From contig JAFAQW010000070.1 of NCBI GenBank assembly GCA_019245995.1, forward strand, positions 1 through 7,353: DNA of 7,353 bases, given 5' to 3'. This document shows, one piece after another, positions 1 through 6,742 of this stretch (position 1 is its first letter; each line of letters begins with the position of its first letter). Source of the stretch: Vulcanimicrobiota bacterium. Its GTDB lineage: Bacteria; Vulcanimicrobiota; Vulcanimicrobiia; Vulcanimicrobiales; Vulcanimicrobiaceae. The position numbers and the translations under genes are program-made. Below the pieces are notes generated by a model. That model was not told where the DNA came from. It was given only the letters and a program-made list of their open reading frames with translations, and made no database searches.

Positions 1-249
1 TTCCAGCAGTGCGTTCGTGGCCTGCGTCGTCGAGTGAGCGATGAAGGAAACGGCATCCGCATCGATGCCCCGTTTCGTAAAGAGCGCTTCGATGCCGGCG
101 ACGATACCCGCGGCAACCCCTTCTCGCGCATCATGCGTCGTGGGAACCTTGACCATGGCGAGGAGCGCCCGCGTAGCGGCATCGATCGCAACGACGTCCG
201 TAAACGTTCCTCCAACGTCGATCCCCACGCGTAACGCGCCGGCGCTCAT
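1..249 (-). CDS. Hydantoinase/oxoprolinase (HyuA) family protein, N-terminal fragment (cut by window edge)
   Basis: The 83 residues visible here are the start of a HyuA-type ATP-dependent cyclic amidase subunit (Hydant_A_N domain). Residues 9-20 read GIDVGGTFTDVV, the glycine-rich phosphate-binding motif of this actin-like ATPase fold. Residues 72-83 read HSTTQATNALLE, matching the conserved HGTT-ATNALLE block of the family. Known members hydrolyse 5-oxoproline or hydantoins, or form part of acetone carboxylase, usually with a HyuB partner. That partner could lie beyond the left edge. Full-length members are roughly 650-700 residues, so about 12% is visible. The ATG start lies 4 bases after the methyltransferase stop, with a weak GGTGA just upstream. 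It is the last visible gene of the minus-strand operon. The family call is firm, but the substrate cannot be told. Confidence 0.9.
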   Translation of the reverse strand, partial: MSAGALRVGIDVGGTFTDVVAIDAATRALLAMVKVPTTHDAREGVAAGIVAGIEALFTKRGIDADAVSFIAHSTTQATNALLE

Positions 250-253
250 CCGT

Positions 254-979
254 TCACCAGTCGGCGACGAGCACGTGGGTCACCATCTTCAATTCGACCC
301 GATCGTTTTTGCGGTAGCGATCAAACAGCGTCGTCACGTCGGCGCGCAGCGCGAGGCCGGCGGCGCCCTCGCGCGGCAGATATGACGCGGAATCCACTCG
401 GCCCAGGAGCTCGTCGCAGCTCAGCGATTGCCGGGAGTAGGCCACTCGCTCGGTGAGCCGCGCGCCCGGAAAACTGCGAAACACGTCGAGCGCACGCCGG
501 CGCATCAGCTCGGTGTCGTCGGTGGCATAGAGCCGGACGATCCTGCCGTAGGCTCGCGTAAACGGGTCCCGCTCGTATCGTTCGTATTGCAGCAGCGCCG
601 CACGACGACGCGCGATGCGGCGAAACTCCGCCATCGCGCGCCGCGTGGCGAACCAATTGAAGGCCTGACACGCGACCGCGACGTCCACGCTCGCGTCGGG
701 TAGACGGGTGTCCTCGGCCGTCCCGTCGCGCCAGGAGACGTTGGGATGCGAGACGGCTTCCGAACGCATGCGCGCGTTCGGCTCGATCGCTATGACCGTG
801 GCGCCCCGGCCGGCAAAGAGCCGTGCGGAGATTCCGGTCCCCGCGCCGACGTCTGCAACGCACAGGTTGCGCGGATCGCCTAAATCTTGGATGACCGCGT
901 CGATCGCCTCGGGCGGATAGGATGGACGAAAAGCGGCGTACGCACAGGCTCGCGACCCGAACCGCTCCACGGAGCTCAC
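254..979 (-). CDS. Class I SAM-dependent methyltransferase (Methyltransf_11 type)
   Basis: The 241-residue product has the Rossmann-type methyltransferase layout. Residues 7-22 (FGSRACAYAAFRPSYP) match the F-----Y---RP-YP lead-in of a common small-molecule methyltransferase subgroup. Motif I is VADVGAGTGI at 41-50, the acidic residue after strand 2 is E66 in VIAIEPN, and RDGTAED at 84-90 is followed by the DASVDVAVACQAFNWF segment as post-I/motif II. The C-terminal third carries no motif that reveals the acceptor. No signal peptide or membrane segment is seen, so it is probably cytoplasmic. The start is GTG, 7 bases after the permease stop, and another in-frame GTG lies three codons later, so the exact start is uncertain. 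Close packing between the permease and HyuA genes suggests that it modifies an intermediate of the same pathway, which is inference. Confidence 0.88.
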   Translation of the reverse strand: MSSVERFGSRACAYAAFRPSYPPEAIDAVIQDLGDPRNLCVADVGAGTGISARLFAGRGATVIAIEPNARMRSEAVSHPNVSWRDGTAEDTRLPDASVDVAVACQAFNWFATRRAMAEFRRIARRRAALLQYERYERDPFTRAYGRIVRLYATDDTELMRRRALDVFRSFPGARLTERVAYSRQSLSCDELLGRVDSASYLPREGAAGLALRADVTTLFDRYRKNDRVELKMVTHVLVADW

Positions 980-986
980 GCTCGAT

Positions 987-2987
987 TCACAGCACGAATG
1001 GCGACCCTAGGCGCACTTCGCTCTCCCGGCCCGCGCGTTGGATTTCGAAAACGTGTGCGCGCCCGTCGTACGCCAGCTGCTGCGATTGATAGGTCCCCAA
1101 GCGCCACCACTCGACGCCGTCGATCGTTTCGATCACGTCGCCGGAGCGTAACCCCGCAGCATACGCGGGGCCGCCGGTGCGAACGTAGGCCCGCAGATTT
1201 CCGTCCGCCGTCTTGAAGAACGCGTAAAAGTACGTCGGCGGGTCCCCGGGTTGAACCGCGACGCCGAGCACGAGCAGATTGCGGCTGCGCACGCGGTGCT
1301 GCTTGGCCCATTCGAGCACCCGTTGCACCCCTGCCGTCGCCAGCGCAGTTGCATCGCTCGCGCGAACCGGGGGCGCGACGACCTCGTGATCGTGCCATTC
1401 ACCGACGATCCAGCCACCGCAGTCCGCGAGGCGCAGTCCGACGTCCAGATCGTCCCCTTGCGTCAAATGAAAGATCGATGTCTGCGCGACGAGATACGCC
1501 GCGTACTTTTTTTCCGCGCAGTCGCGCGCGTTGGGATCGTCGCGAAGTCGGATCGTGCGCCAGCCCGCCGTATATAGCGCAGACGACACGGTGTCTGCGG
1601 CCACCACGCCCAACTTCGTCGAGTCGTCGTCCACCGCAACGACGTCCCGGGCCGCGACGGGCGCGTAGATGCCGGCCGTTAGTTCCTGCGCCGAAGCGCG
1701 CGGCACGAGCGCCGGGAAGACGCGCACCGAAAAGAGCGAGGGCGTCGCGAGCACCACGAGGAGACAGGCGGCGATCGCCACGGCCACCTGGTACGGCAGC
1801 GTGCGTTTGGTGATTGCATCGATCGGCACGCCGGTGAAGTTGGCGATCCATACGTTCGCCGTATTGGTGGGATCGCAGACGTTTTGCACTTGCACCACGG
1901 CCATGATCGCCGCCACGAGAATCACCGGAGGCACGACGTGGGCTGCCAGCAGCACCGTGAAGACCGCAATGCCGACGCCGAACGGATTGAGCGGGCCACG
2001 ATAGAGCACGAGCGGGCTCGCCACGCCGAAGATCAACACGTACGCAAGCGGATTGCGAATCCACCCGCCGGCCGCCAAGGGCTGCAGGGCGGCGGCGAAG
2101 GGCGGCTCCTTCGTCGCCACGAGCAACATCCCGATCCCCATGAAGAGCAAGATGGCGGGCGCGACGTCTTCGAGGCCCTTGATCGCGGCCGCGACGAGCT
2201 GTGAAACGGCGCTTCGTGGCGCGACGACCAGCGCGCCGAAGGCTGCGGAGATCAGGAACGCGGGCGCCGCCTCCATTGCGAAGGCATAGTAGAGCAGCAA
2301 CGGGAGGACCGGCGTGACGAGCGCGACCGCCGGGACGCGCGCGGCATCGTTTGCCGACGCCTCGTTGATCGCCCAGGTAGCGTAGCCCCGTTCGCGACGA
2401 AACGCGACCATTGCGAAGAGCACCAGCGCGACCGCATCGACGAGCGCGAGCGCGATTGCGTAGCGCGTCAACTGCGCCGGGACGATCCCGAAGTATTTGG
2501 TATAAAACGTCCAGTTGGCGATGTTGAAGATGTAGCCGAGCGCAAATGCCATGAGGAAAAGCGGTGCCGCGATCGTCCGCGGCACGCCGGCGGTCATCAT
2601 GATCGGCAACACAATGGTCGCGACCATGATGATTCCACCGAGCCCCGAGAGCGACGTAAAGAGCAGCGCGACGATGAGGCAGAGACCCAGCGCCAAGGCC
2701 ACCGGCTGCTCCCCGCCGTACTCGGCGGCGAGGTTCACGATCGTTCGCGCGATGCCGGTCTCGATGGTCACCCGCCCCAACAGCGCTCCGAACACGACCG
2801 CCACATAAACGGGCGCGAGCTGCACCGCCCCGTTCGTCACGATCGCGCCGAGGCGGTGAACCGGCACGCCCGCAGCCAACGACATCGCGAGCGCCATGCA
2901 GGGAACGGCGACGAGCGCCGGCATCGCACGGAGATACATGGCCACGGCGAACGCGGCGAAGATCAAAAGAACCAGGAGCGCCGTCAC
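987..2987 (-). CDS. Ion-transporter-superfamily-like permease fused to a C-terminal soluble domain with PDZ
   Basis: The product has 666 residues in two parts. Residues 1-420 are a permease with roughly 12-14 hydrophobic segments. It contains a glycine-rich hairpin around 112-134 (SLSGLGGIIMVATIVLPIM) and a late polar loop at 365-398 with CDPTNTANVW, which recalls CitMHS/GntP-type members of the ion-transporter superfamily that carry carboxylates or sugar acids. Residues about 435-666 are soluble. An unassigned 435-595 part has Cys490 and Cys523, and a PDZ domain follows at about 595-660 (GGPAYAAGLRSGDVIETIDG). Lys-Arg at 394-395 before the last helix suggests that this helix exits to the periplasm, placing the PDZ part outside the cytoplasm. 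The sequence after the helix, PRASAQ, resembles a signal-peptidase site. The GTG start directly abuts the TAA of the GH20 gene, which suggests translational coupling. Transport family and substrate are uncertain. Confidence 0.85.
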   Translation of the reverse strand: MTALLVLLIFAAFAVAMYLRAMPALVAVPCMALAMSLAAGVPVHRLGAIVTNGAVQLAPVYVAVVFGALLGRVTIETGIARTIVNLAAEYGGEQPVALALGLCLIVALLFTSLSGLGGIIMVATIVLPIMMTAGVPRTIAAPLFLMAFALGYIFNIANWTFYTKYFGIVPAQLTRYAIALALVDAVALVLFAMVAFRRERGYATWAINEASANDAARVPAVALVTPVLPLLLYYAFAMEAAPAFLISAAFGALVVAPRSAVSQLVAAAIKGLEDVAPAILLFMGIGMLLVATKEPPFAAALQPLAAGGWIRNPLAYVLIFGVASPLVLYRGPLNPFGVGIAVFTVLLAAHVVPPVILVAAIMAVVQVQNVCDPTNTANVWIANFTGVPIDAITKRTLPYQVAVAIAACLLVVLATPSLFSVRVFPALVPRASAQELTAGIYAPVAARDVVAVDDDSTKLGVVAADTVSSALYTAGWRTIRLRDDPNARDCAEKKYAAYLVAQTSIFHLTQGDDLDVGLRLADCGGWIVGEWHDHEVVAPPVRASDATALATAGVQRVLEWAKQHRVRSRNLLVLGVAVQPGDPPTYFYAFFKTADGNLRAYVRTGGPAYAAGLRSGDVIETIDGVEWWRLGTYQSQQLAYDGRAHVFEIQRAGRESEVRLGSPFVL
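1506..1512 (-). other. Possible -1 slippery heptamer A AAA AAG in frame within the permease-PDZ gene
   Basis: On the minus strand the gene reads GCG GAA AAA AAG TAC, so A AAA AAG lies in the zero-frame phasing of the dnaX type -1 frameshift heptamer. It encodes the EKK after Cys490. A -1 shift here would add about 36 residues and stop at the TGA at 1399-1401, giving a permease without its PDZ domain. I see no clear upstream Shine-Dalgarno-like stimulator and no strong downstream hairpin, so the functional call is weak. The motif itself is certain. Confidence 0.25.
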
Positions 2988-4946
2988 TTACGGCGACGCG
3001 CCCGCCTCGGGTGACACCACGGTCGAGAAGGATGGCAGCGCCTTGGTCAGGGCGTACCGTACGCCGGCATTATAAAAGGCGTCGCTCAGCGCGATCGCGC
3101 GCTGCGCTGCGAGATGATAGCGCTCGAGGTTACTCGCCAGGTGTCCGTCGCGGCTCTCATACTTCCACGCCGCTGCGTAGAGCGGAGCGATTTCCTCGTA
3201 ACCGTCGCGTAGCTCCCACATCCAGTAACGGCACCACCGCAGATCGCGCGCCGTCGTCTCCGCATCCTGGGATGCGTGGACCGCTGCGTCCGCGTACATG
3301 GCGCGAATTTCTCGAGCGATCTGGAACCTTCGTGCCAGTAGGTCGTAGCGCCGCGCCGCCAGGAACATCACCCGCGCGGCGTTCGCGTGCAAGGGTGGCC
3401 GCGCGAAATAGCGGTTGCTCTCGACCGCCTCCGCCTGCAGCCTCACCGTTCGCGCGTCGTCCGCGCGGAAGTCGGCGCCCGACAACGGAGGCTGCCAAAA
3501 GAGCACGTCGGTAGGGTCGGATTCCGCGCGTTCCGGCGGCTCCAGGGACGTCAGAATCGCGCCCAACCGCGCGACGTCGTGCGCGTACTCCACGTCGTTC
3601 GTACCGAAGAATGCAGCGGGAAAATCGCGTGCGAACTGCTCGGGTTGGAGTTCTGCGGTCTGCCACGCCGCTGCGGCGGCATAGAGCACGGGATACCAGG
3701 TCGATTCGTAGAGCGTCTCGCCGTCGTCGTGCCACACGGTCTGAAAAAGACCGAGCACGTGTGCCGCCTTTCCTTCGCGGATGAAGGTCGACTCGTTGCG
3801 CAGCGCGCGTTGCACGTTCGGGAAAATCTCGTTCCAGTTGCTGGCTCCGGGCGCAACCATTTGATCGAATCCCCCGCGCGCGATCGTGCCGATGTAGGGC
3901 GCGAAGGAGCGCTCGGCGCCGTAGTGCCAGTTCACCACCACGGCGTTTGCGGGAATGAGTCGCAGGATGCCCGGGTCGTTCTCGATGCCGTCGTCCCACA
4001 GCATGAGGCGGGCGCCCGACGCCGCGATCAGCCGATTCATCGCGACGACGTGATCCGCGTAGGCTTGCGAGCGGCCACGCTGCATGACGTAGGAGCTAGT
4101 TTGTCCGGCGCCCAGCGTTGCCGTCTCATCCGACCCGATGTGAAAGAAGGGCGGATTGCGGACTGCTGCGAGCTCCTGCGCGATGATGCGAGAGAGGTAC
4201 GGCAACGACAGCGGCGAGTTAGGCGCCAGCAGGAATCCGTGCGGCAATTCGGCGGCGGGAGCGTACCGCTCCAGACGCAACGTGTTGTGCATGTGCGCGA
4301 AGCTCTGCTGCTCCGGAATCAGCGCAACGTGGAATTGCGCGGCGTAGACGGCGAGCTCGTTCAACTGTGACGGCGTGATGCCGTCGAGCGGCGCCGGCAG
4401 GGGATCGGTCGGACTGACGAAGACGTGTTCCATGTACGGCGAATAGCCGTTCATCTTGAAGGCCGCGATCGTGCGGATTCGCTCCTTGAAGTAGCGCATC
4501 GTCGGAAGCGGGCCGCGCGAGACGTCGTCGGAAAGAATCCGCCACGGCAGGGCGGGCCGGTCCGTTATGCGCGCACAAGGCAGCCTCCACTCACCGCCGA
4601 GCCGTACGGGAAGTTGCGCGAGCGTCATTGCCCCGTAAAAGGCGCCGGTGCCGTCTGCGCTCTCGATCGTCGCTCCCCGTGGTCCGACGAGCAACCGGTA
4701 CGCCTGCGGTGGAAGCGAAGCATCCCGCCGAACGGAAATCTCCGCGACCTCCGAGGCGACGACTTCGAGCTTACCGATGCCCAAGGCGGTCCAGCGTTCG
4801 TCGAGCTCCGCGCGCGCGGCGCCGTCGAATTTCACCGTCACCGTCCGGGGAACGGCGGTGCTTCCGCCGGCGCAGGTCAACGGCTCGACCTGCGACGGTC
4901 GCGGCAAAACGTGAAGCAACGCCGCTAGCGCGAACTGCGCCGGCAA
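2988..4946 (-). CDS. Glycoside hydrolase family 20 (beta-N-acetylhexosaminidase-like)
   Basis: From the chosen TTG start the product has 652 residues. Residues about 15-127 form the GH20 N-terminal alpha/beta domain, beginning LPRPSQVEP. A TIM-barrel catalytic domain follows at about 130-430 and a helical C-terminal region at about 490-635. HIGSDE at 269-274 carries the catalytic Asp273-Glu274 pair. The family usually has H-x-G-G-D-E, so Ser replaces the second Gly. Tryptophans expected around the sugar pocket occur in LMLWDDG (314-320), VVNWHYG (337-343) and TVWHDDGE (403-410). Known members release terminal GlcNAc or GalNAc by substrate-assisted catalysis. The TTG is the only usable in-frame start after the upstream gene ends 5 bases earlier; the next in-frame candidate upstream lies at 5150, deep inside that gene, and yields an Arg-rich, shadow-like leader. 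Residues 2-13 are hydrophobic but lack positive charge, so export is unclear. Confidence 0.85.
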   Translation of the reverse strand: MPAQFALAALLHVLPRPSQVEPLTCAGGSTAVPRTVTVKFDGAARAELDERWTALGIGKLEVVASEVAEISVRRDASLPPQAYRLLVGPRGATIESADGTGAFYGAMTLAQLPVRLGGEWRLPCARITDRPALPWRILSDDVSRGPLPTMRYFKERIRTIAAFKMNGYSPYMEHVFVSPTDPLPAPLDGITPSQLNELAVYAAQFHVALIPEQQSFAHMHNTLRLERYAPAAELPHGFLLAPNSPLSLPYLSRIIAQELAAVRNPPFFHIGSDETATLGAGQTSSYVMQRGRSQAYADHVVAMNRLIAASGARLMLWDDGIENDPGILRLIPANAVVVNWHYGAERSFAPYIGTIARGGFDQMVAPGASNWNEIFPNVQRALRNESTFIREGKAAHVLGLFQTVWHDDGETLYESTWYPVLYAAAAAWQTAELQPEQFARDFPAAFFGTNDVEYAHDVARLGAILTSLEPPERAESDPTDVLFWQPPLSGADFRADDARTVRLQAEAVESNRYFARPPLHANAARVMFLAARRYDLLARRFQIAREIRAMYADAAVHASQDAETTARDLRWCRYWMWELRDGYEEIAPLYAAAWKYESRDGHLASNLERYHLAAQRAIALSDAFYNAGVRYALTKALPSFSTVVSPEAGASP

Positions 4947-4951
4947 TGCGT

Positions 4952-5356
4952 TTACGTGCGTACCGCCGACGCCTGCATCGTGGCATCGCGGCGATCGAGC
5001 GCTTTGTCGACTTCGTCCAGATAGGCCGCCACGCCGTCGCCGGGCACCGACGCAGCTCGATCGGCCAGCTCGATCACTGCCGCATCGGCATCGACCACGG
5101 CGGAATCGACGCCGTGCCGCACGATTGCGGCGGCATGCGCGGGGAACCACCGTTGCGATGCAAAGCCGAGCCGTAAGAGCAATGCATCGATTCGTTGACG
5201 CATCGGCGCCTCGAGCGAGGGATTGCGCGCGGCCAACTCGGCCACGGCCTCACCCAAATAGGAACGCACGAGCTCGTCGGATAGGCGTCGATCGGCATCG
5301 GTATCGTAGCCGGGAAATGCGCCGATTCGCGCGCGCAGTCGATCCAACGCTTCCAT
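4952..5356 (-). CDS. Small helical protein of unknown function, first gene of the operon
   Basis: I do not recognise a family. The 134-residue product from the ATG at 5356 is rich in Ala, Arg, Leu and Asp and looks all-helical, with no cysteine, no membrane segment and no signal peptide. Notable stretches are FPGYDTDADRRLSDELVRSY near residues 14-33 and LLLRLGFASQRWFP near 59-72, the latter with the only Trp. An in-frame TTG at 5383 would add nine residues (LASVVAAP) and has a GAGG four bases upstream, so either start is possible. In the overlap with the extended GH20 frame, this frame gives the balanced composition and the other an Arg-rich translation, which supports this gene as real. Its position heading an operon with a hydrolase and a permease could suit a cytoplasmic accessory or regulatory role, but no function is assigned. 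Confidence 0.7.
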   Translation of the reverse strand: MEALDRLRARIGAFPGYDTDADRRLSDELVRSYLGEAVAELAARNPSLEAPMRQRIDALLLRLGFASQRWFPAHAAAIVRHGVDSAVVDADAAVIELADRAASVPGDGVAAYLDEVDKALDRRDATMQASAVRT

Positions 5357-5417
5357 GGGGGCAGCTACGACGCTTGCGAGCAAAGGGCCTCGATATTGAC
5401 CTGGGAAGATATGATCG
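5357..5417. promoter_or_regulatory. Short divergent intergenic region, presumed bidirectional promoter
   Basis: The minus-strand operon and the plus-strand RskA/GNAT pair start head to head here, 34 bases apart if the TTG at 5383 is used or 61 if the ATG at 5356 is used. The region is locally more AT-rich (around 5391-5415). A TTGACC at 5396-5401 resembles a -35 box and TATGAT at 5410-5415 resembles a -10 box on the plus strand, but the two are only 8 bases apart, and either would put the transcript start inside the RskA-like gene. GATAT occurs twice (5392-5396 and 5408-5412). The placement is forced by gene layout. No specific promoter is supported. Confidence 0.35.
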
Positions 5418-5927
5418 GTGAAACAGAGCGCGGCTTGGCCCGCCTATTTGGTTGCCGCGGTCTGCTGCGCGATCGCGGTCGGCTCGTCGGTGGCGAACAT
5501 CTCGTTGCTCGGTCAGATCAAGCGCGAGCAACGCCTCAACACCGAACTGTCGGCGCGTTCAAAGGTGTTGGCCCAGCGTCTCTCCGCCGAACGAACCGCG
5601 CTCTTCGATCTGCTCGATACGCACGACCGCCGCTACGAGATCGGTAACGGAGAAGTGATCGCGTATCGCGGCCGGCTCTACCTGGCAATGCACGCGCTGC
5701 CGCAACCTCCCCGGGGGCGAATCTATCAGGCGTGGACGCTCGCCAAAGCGTCGAACCGGCGAAACGCCGCTCCGGTCTTTCTGCCGGATGCCCGCGGCGT
5801 CGCCTTCGTGCTGTTGCCCGTGGACGCGCGCACCACGACGGAGGTCTCCGTGACGCTGGAGCCGGAGGGAGGCAGCCGCGAGCCGACGAGCAAGCCGTTG
5901 ATGGAGATTCCGTTCGCTTCGCAATGA
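5418..5927 (+). CDS. Membrane-anchored RskA-type (anti-sigma-K C-terminal domain) protein lacking the ZAS domain
   Basis: The product has 169 residues. A single membrane helix spans about 9-31. A charged helical linker follows (about 33-60), then an RskA C-terminal-like domain at about 64-163. Its family signatures are the YQAW at 103-106 and TLEPEGGSREPT at 146-157, matching the vTvEP-GGS--PT block of anti-sigma-K factors. In those proteins an N-terminal zinc-binding anti-sigma domain holds an ECF sigma factor. Here only eight residues precede the helix, so that domain is absent, and no sigma factor gene is visible nearby. The helix followed by a large C-terminal domain implies a periplasmic location. 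The start is GTG, with GGGAAG nine bases upstream. An in-frame TGA at 5412 excludes an earlier start. It overlaps the GNAT gene by ATGA. Sensing or scaffold roles are speculation. Confidence 0.85.
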   Translation: MKQSAAWPAYLVAAVCCAIAVGSSVANISLLGQIKREQRLNTELSARSKVLAQRLSAERTALFDLLDTHDRRYEIGNGEVIAYRGRLYLAMHALPQPPRGRIYQAWTLAKASNRRNAAPVFLPDARGVAFVLLPVDARTTTEVSVTLEPEGGSREPTSKPLMEIPFASQ

Positions 5928-6742
5928 TTGCACTGCAGGCAATCTCGCGAGAGACGGAAGATGCGGCGCTCTCGTACCTTCGCCGCGACCCCTATCTCAA
6001 CGTTTTCATCATTCACGCACTAGCCTACGATCGCGCGGCCCAGTCGCGCGACAATCTCATCGTCGCGGCCGATCCCTCCGGAGTCGCAGGCGTCGCCTAC
6101 TACGGGCGACAGCTCGCCATCGCTGCCGACGCATCCGCGATCGCGCCCTTTGCGGAACTCTACAAGCAACGCGGCGGCGCCAACATGATCGTGGGTGCAC
6201 GCGCGACCCTGCGAGCCTTTTGGCGGCTCGTGCGACCTTGGCATCCGAAGCCGCGGCTCGTTCGAGAACGGCAACTCGTGATGATGGTCGACCGCAGCAG
6301 CCTGCGCGAATACGATCATGGCGTGCTCGTCCGTCACGCGCGGCTCGACGACGCGGGCGGCGTGGCGGAGAGCTCTGCGGCGATGATCGAGCAGGAACTG
6401 GGATATGCGAGCACCGTCGCTACGTCGCGGTTTTCGCAGGCCGTCCGGCGGATGATCGAACGCCGGCTTTGGTGGGTGGGAACCATCGGAGGACAGCTGT
6501 GCTTCTTTTGCAACGTTGGGCCGTGGTGTGAAAGGACCGTGCAACTGCAAGGGGTTTGGACGCCGCCCCATTTACGCCGGCGCGGCCTCGCTACGGCCGC
6601 GCTCGGTGCGATCTGCGATCGCCTCCTCGCCGAGTCGCCATCGGTCTCCCTCTACGTCAACGATTTTAATACAGCCGCCATCGCGCTCTACCGTCGCGTC
6701 GGCTTCCGGCACGTCGGCGACTTTCAAACGCTGCTGTTCTAG
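5924..6742 (+). CDS. GNAT family N-acetyltransferase with DUF4081-like N-terminal domain
   Basis: The 272-residue product looks like the two-domain DUF4081-GNAT type known mainly from Actinobacteria. Residues about 5-120 form the N-terminal domain, starting with RDPYLNVFIIHAL at 21-33. The GNAT domain covers about 134-272. Its acetyl-CoA pyrophosphate loop is RRRGLA at 218-223, preceded by VQLQGVWTPPHL, and the closing block is LYVNDFNTAAIALYRRVGF at 243-261, which is diagnostic of the fold. The acceptor substrate is unknown, and the protein is probably cytoplasmic. ATG at 5924 overlaps the preceding TGA as ATGA, indicating translational coupling with the RskA-type gene. A longer in-frame reading upstream to 5732 lies inside that gene and is not favoured. 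Its stop TAG is shared with the opposing receptor gene through CTAG. Confidence 0.9.
   Translation: MIALQAISRETEDAALSYLRRDPYLNVFIIHALAYDRAAQSRDNLIVAADPSGVAGVAYYGRQLAIAADASAIAPFAELYKQRGGANMIVGARATLRAFWRLVRPWHPKPRLVRERQLVMMVDRSSLREYDHGVLVRHARLDDAGGVAESSAAMIEQELGYASTVATSRFSQAVRRMIERRLWWVGTIGGQLCFFCNVGPWCERTVQLQGVWTPPHLRRRGLATAALGAICDRLLAESPSVSLYVNDFNTAAIALYRRVGFRHVGDFQTLLF
6739..6742. other. CTAG palindrome shared by two convergent stop codons
   Basis: The GNAT gene ends TAG at 6740-6742 and the opposing receptor ends TAG (read on the minus strand) at 6741-6739, so the two genes overlap by exactly the four bases CTAG. I see no stem-loop with a T-tract immediately on either side, so intrinsic termination is not evident. 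Confidence 0.9.

Noticed and set aside
976..2064. Minus-strand open frames of 140, 94 and 221 residues within the permease gene
   Set aside because: They are off-frame, Arg-rich shadows with no start signal. The 1399-2064 frame matters only as the possible -1 frameshift tail.
3387..4370. 327-residue plus-strand open frame opposite the GH20 gene
   Set aside because: It is Arg/His/Val-rich without family motifs, and is the usual antisense shadow of a GC-rich gene.
4947..5150. N-terminal extension of the GH20 frame from an ATG at 5150
   Set aside because: It is Arg-rich, lies inside the better-composed small helical gene, and has no resemblance to a signal peptide or GH20 domain. A TTG at 4946 fits the operon spacing.
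5396..5415. TTGACC and TATGAT as a plus-strand promoter pair
   Set aside because: They are 8 bases apart instead of about 17, and either alone would place the transcript start inside the only possible start region of the RskA-type gene.
5732..5923. Upstream extension of the GNAT frame
   Set aside because: It overlaps the RskA-type domain and is low-quality Arg/Gly-rich sequence. The ATG at 5924 with ATGA overlap is better.
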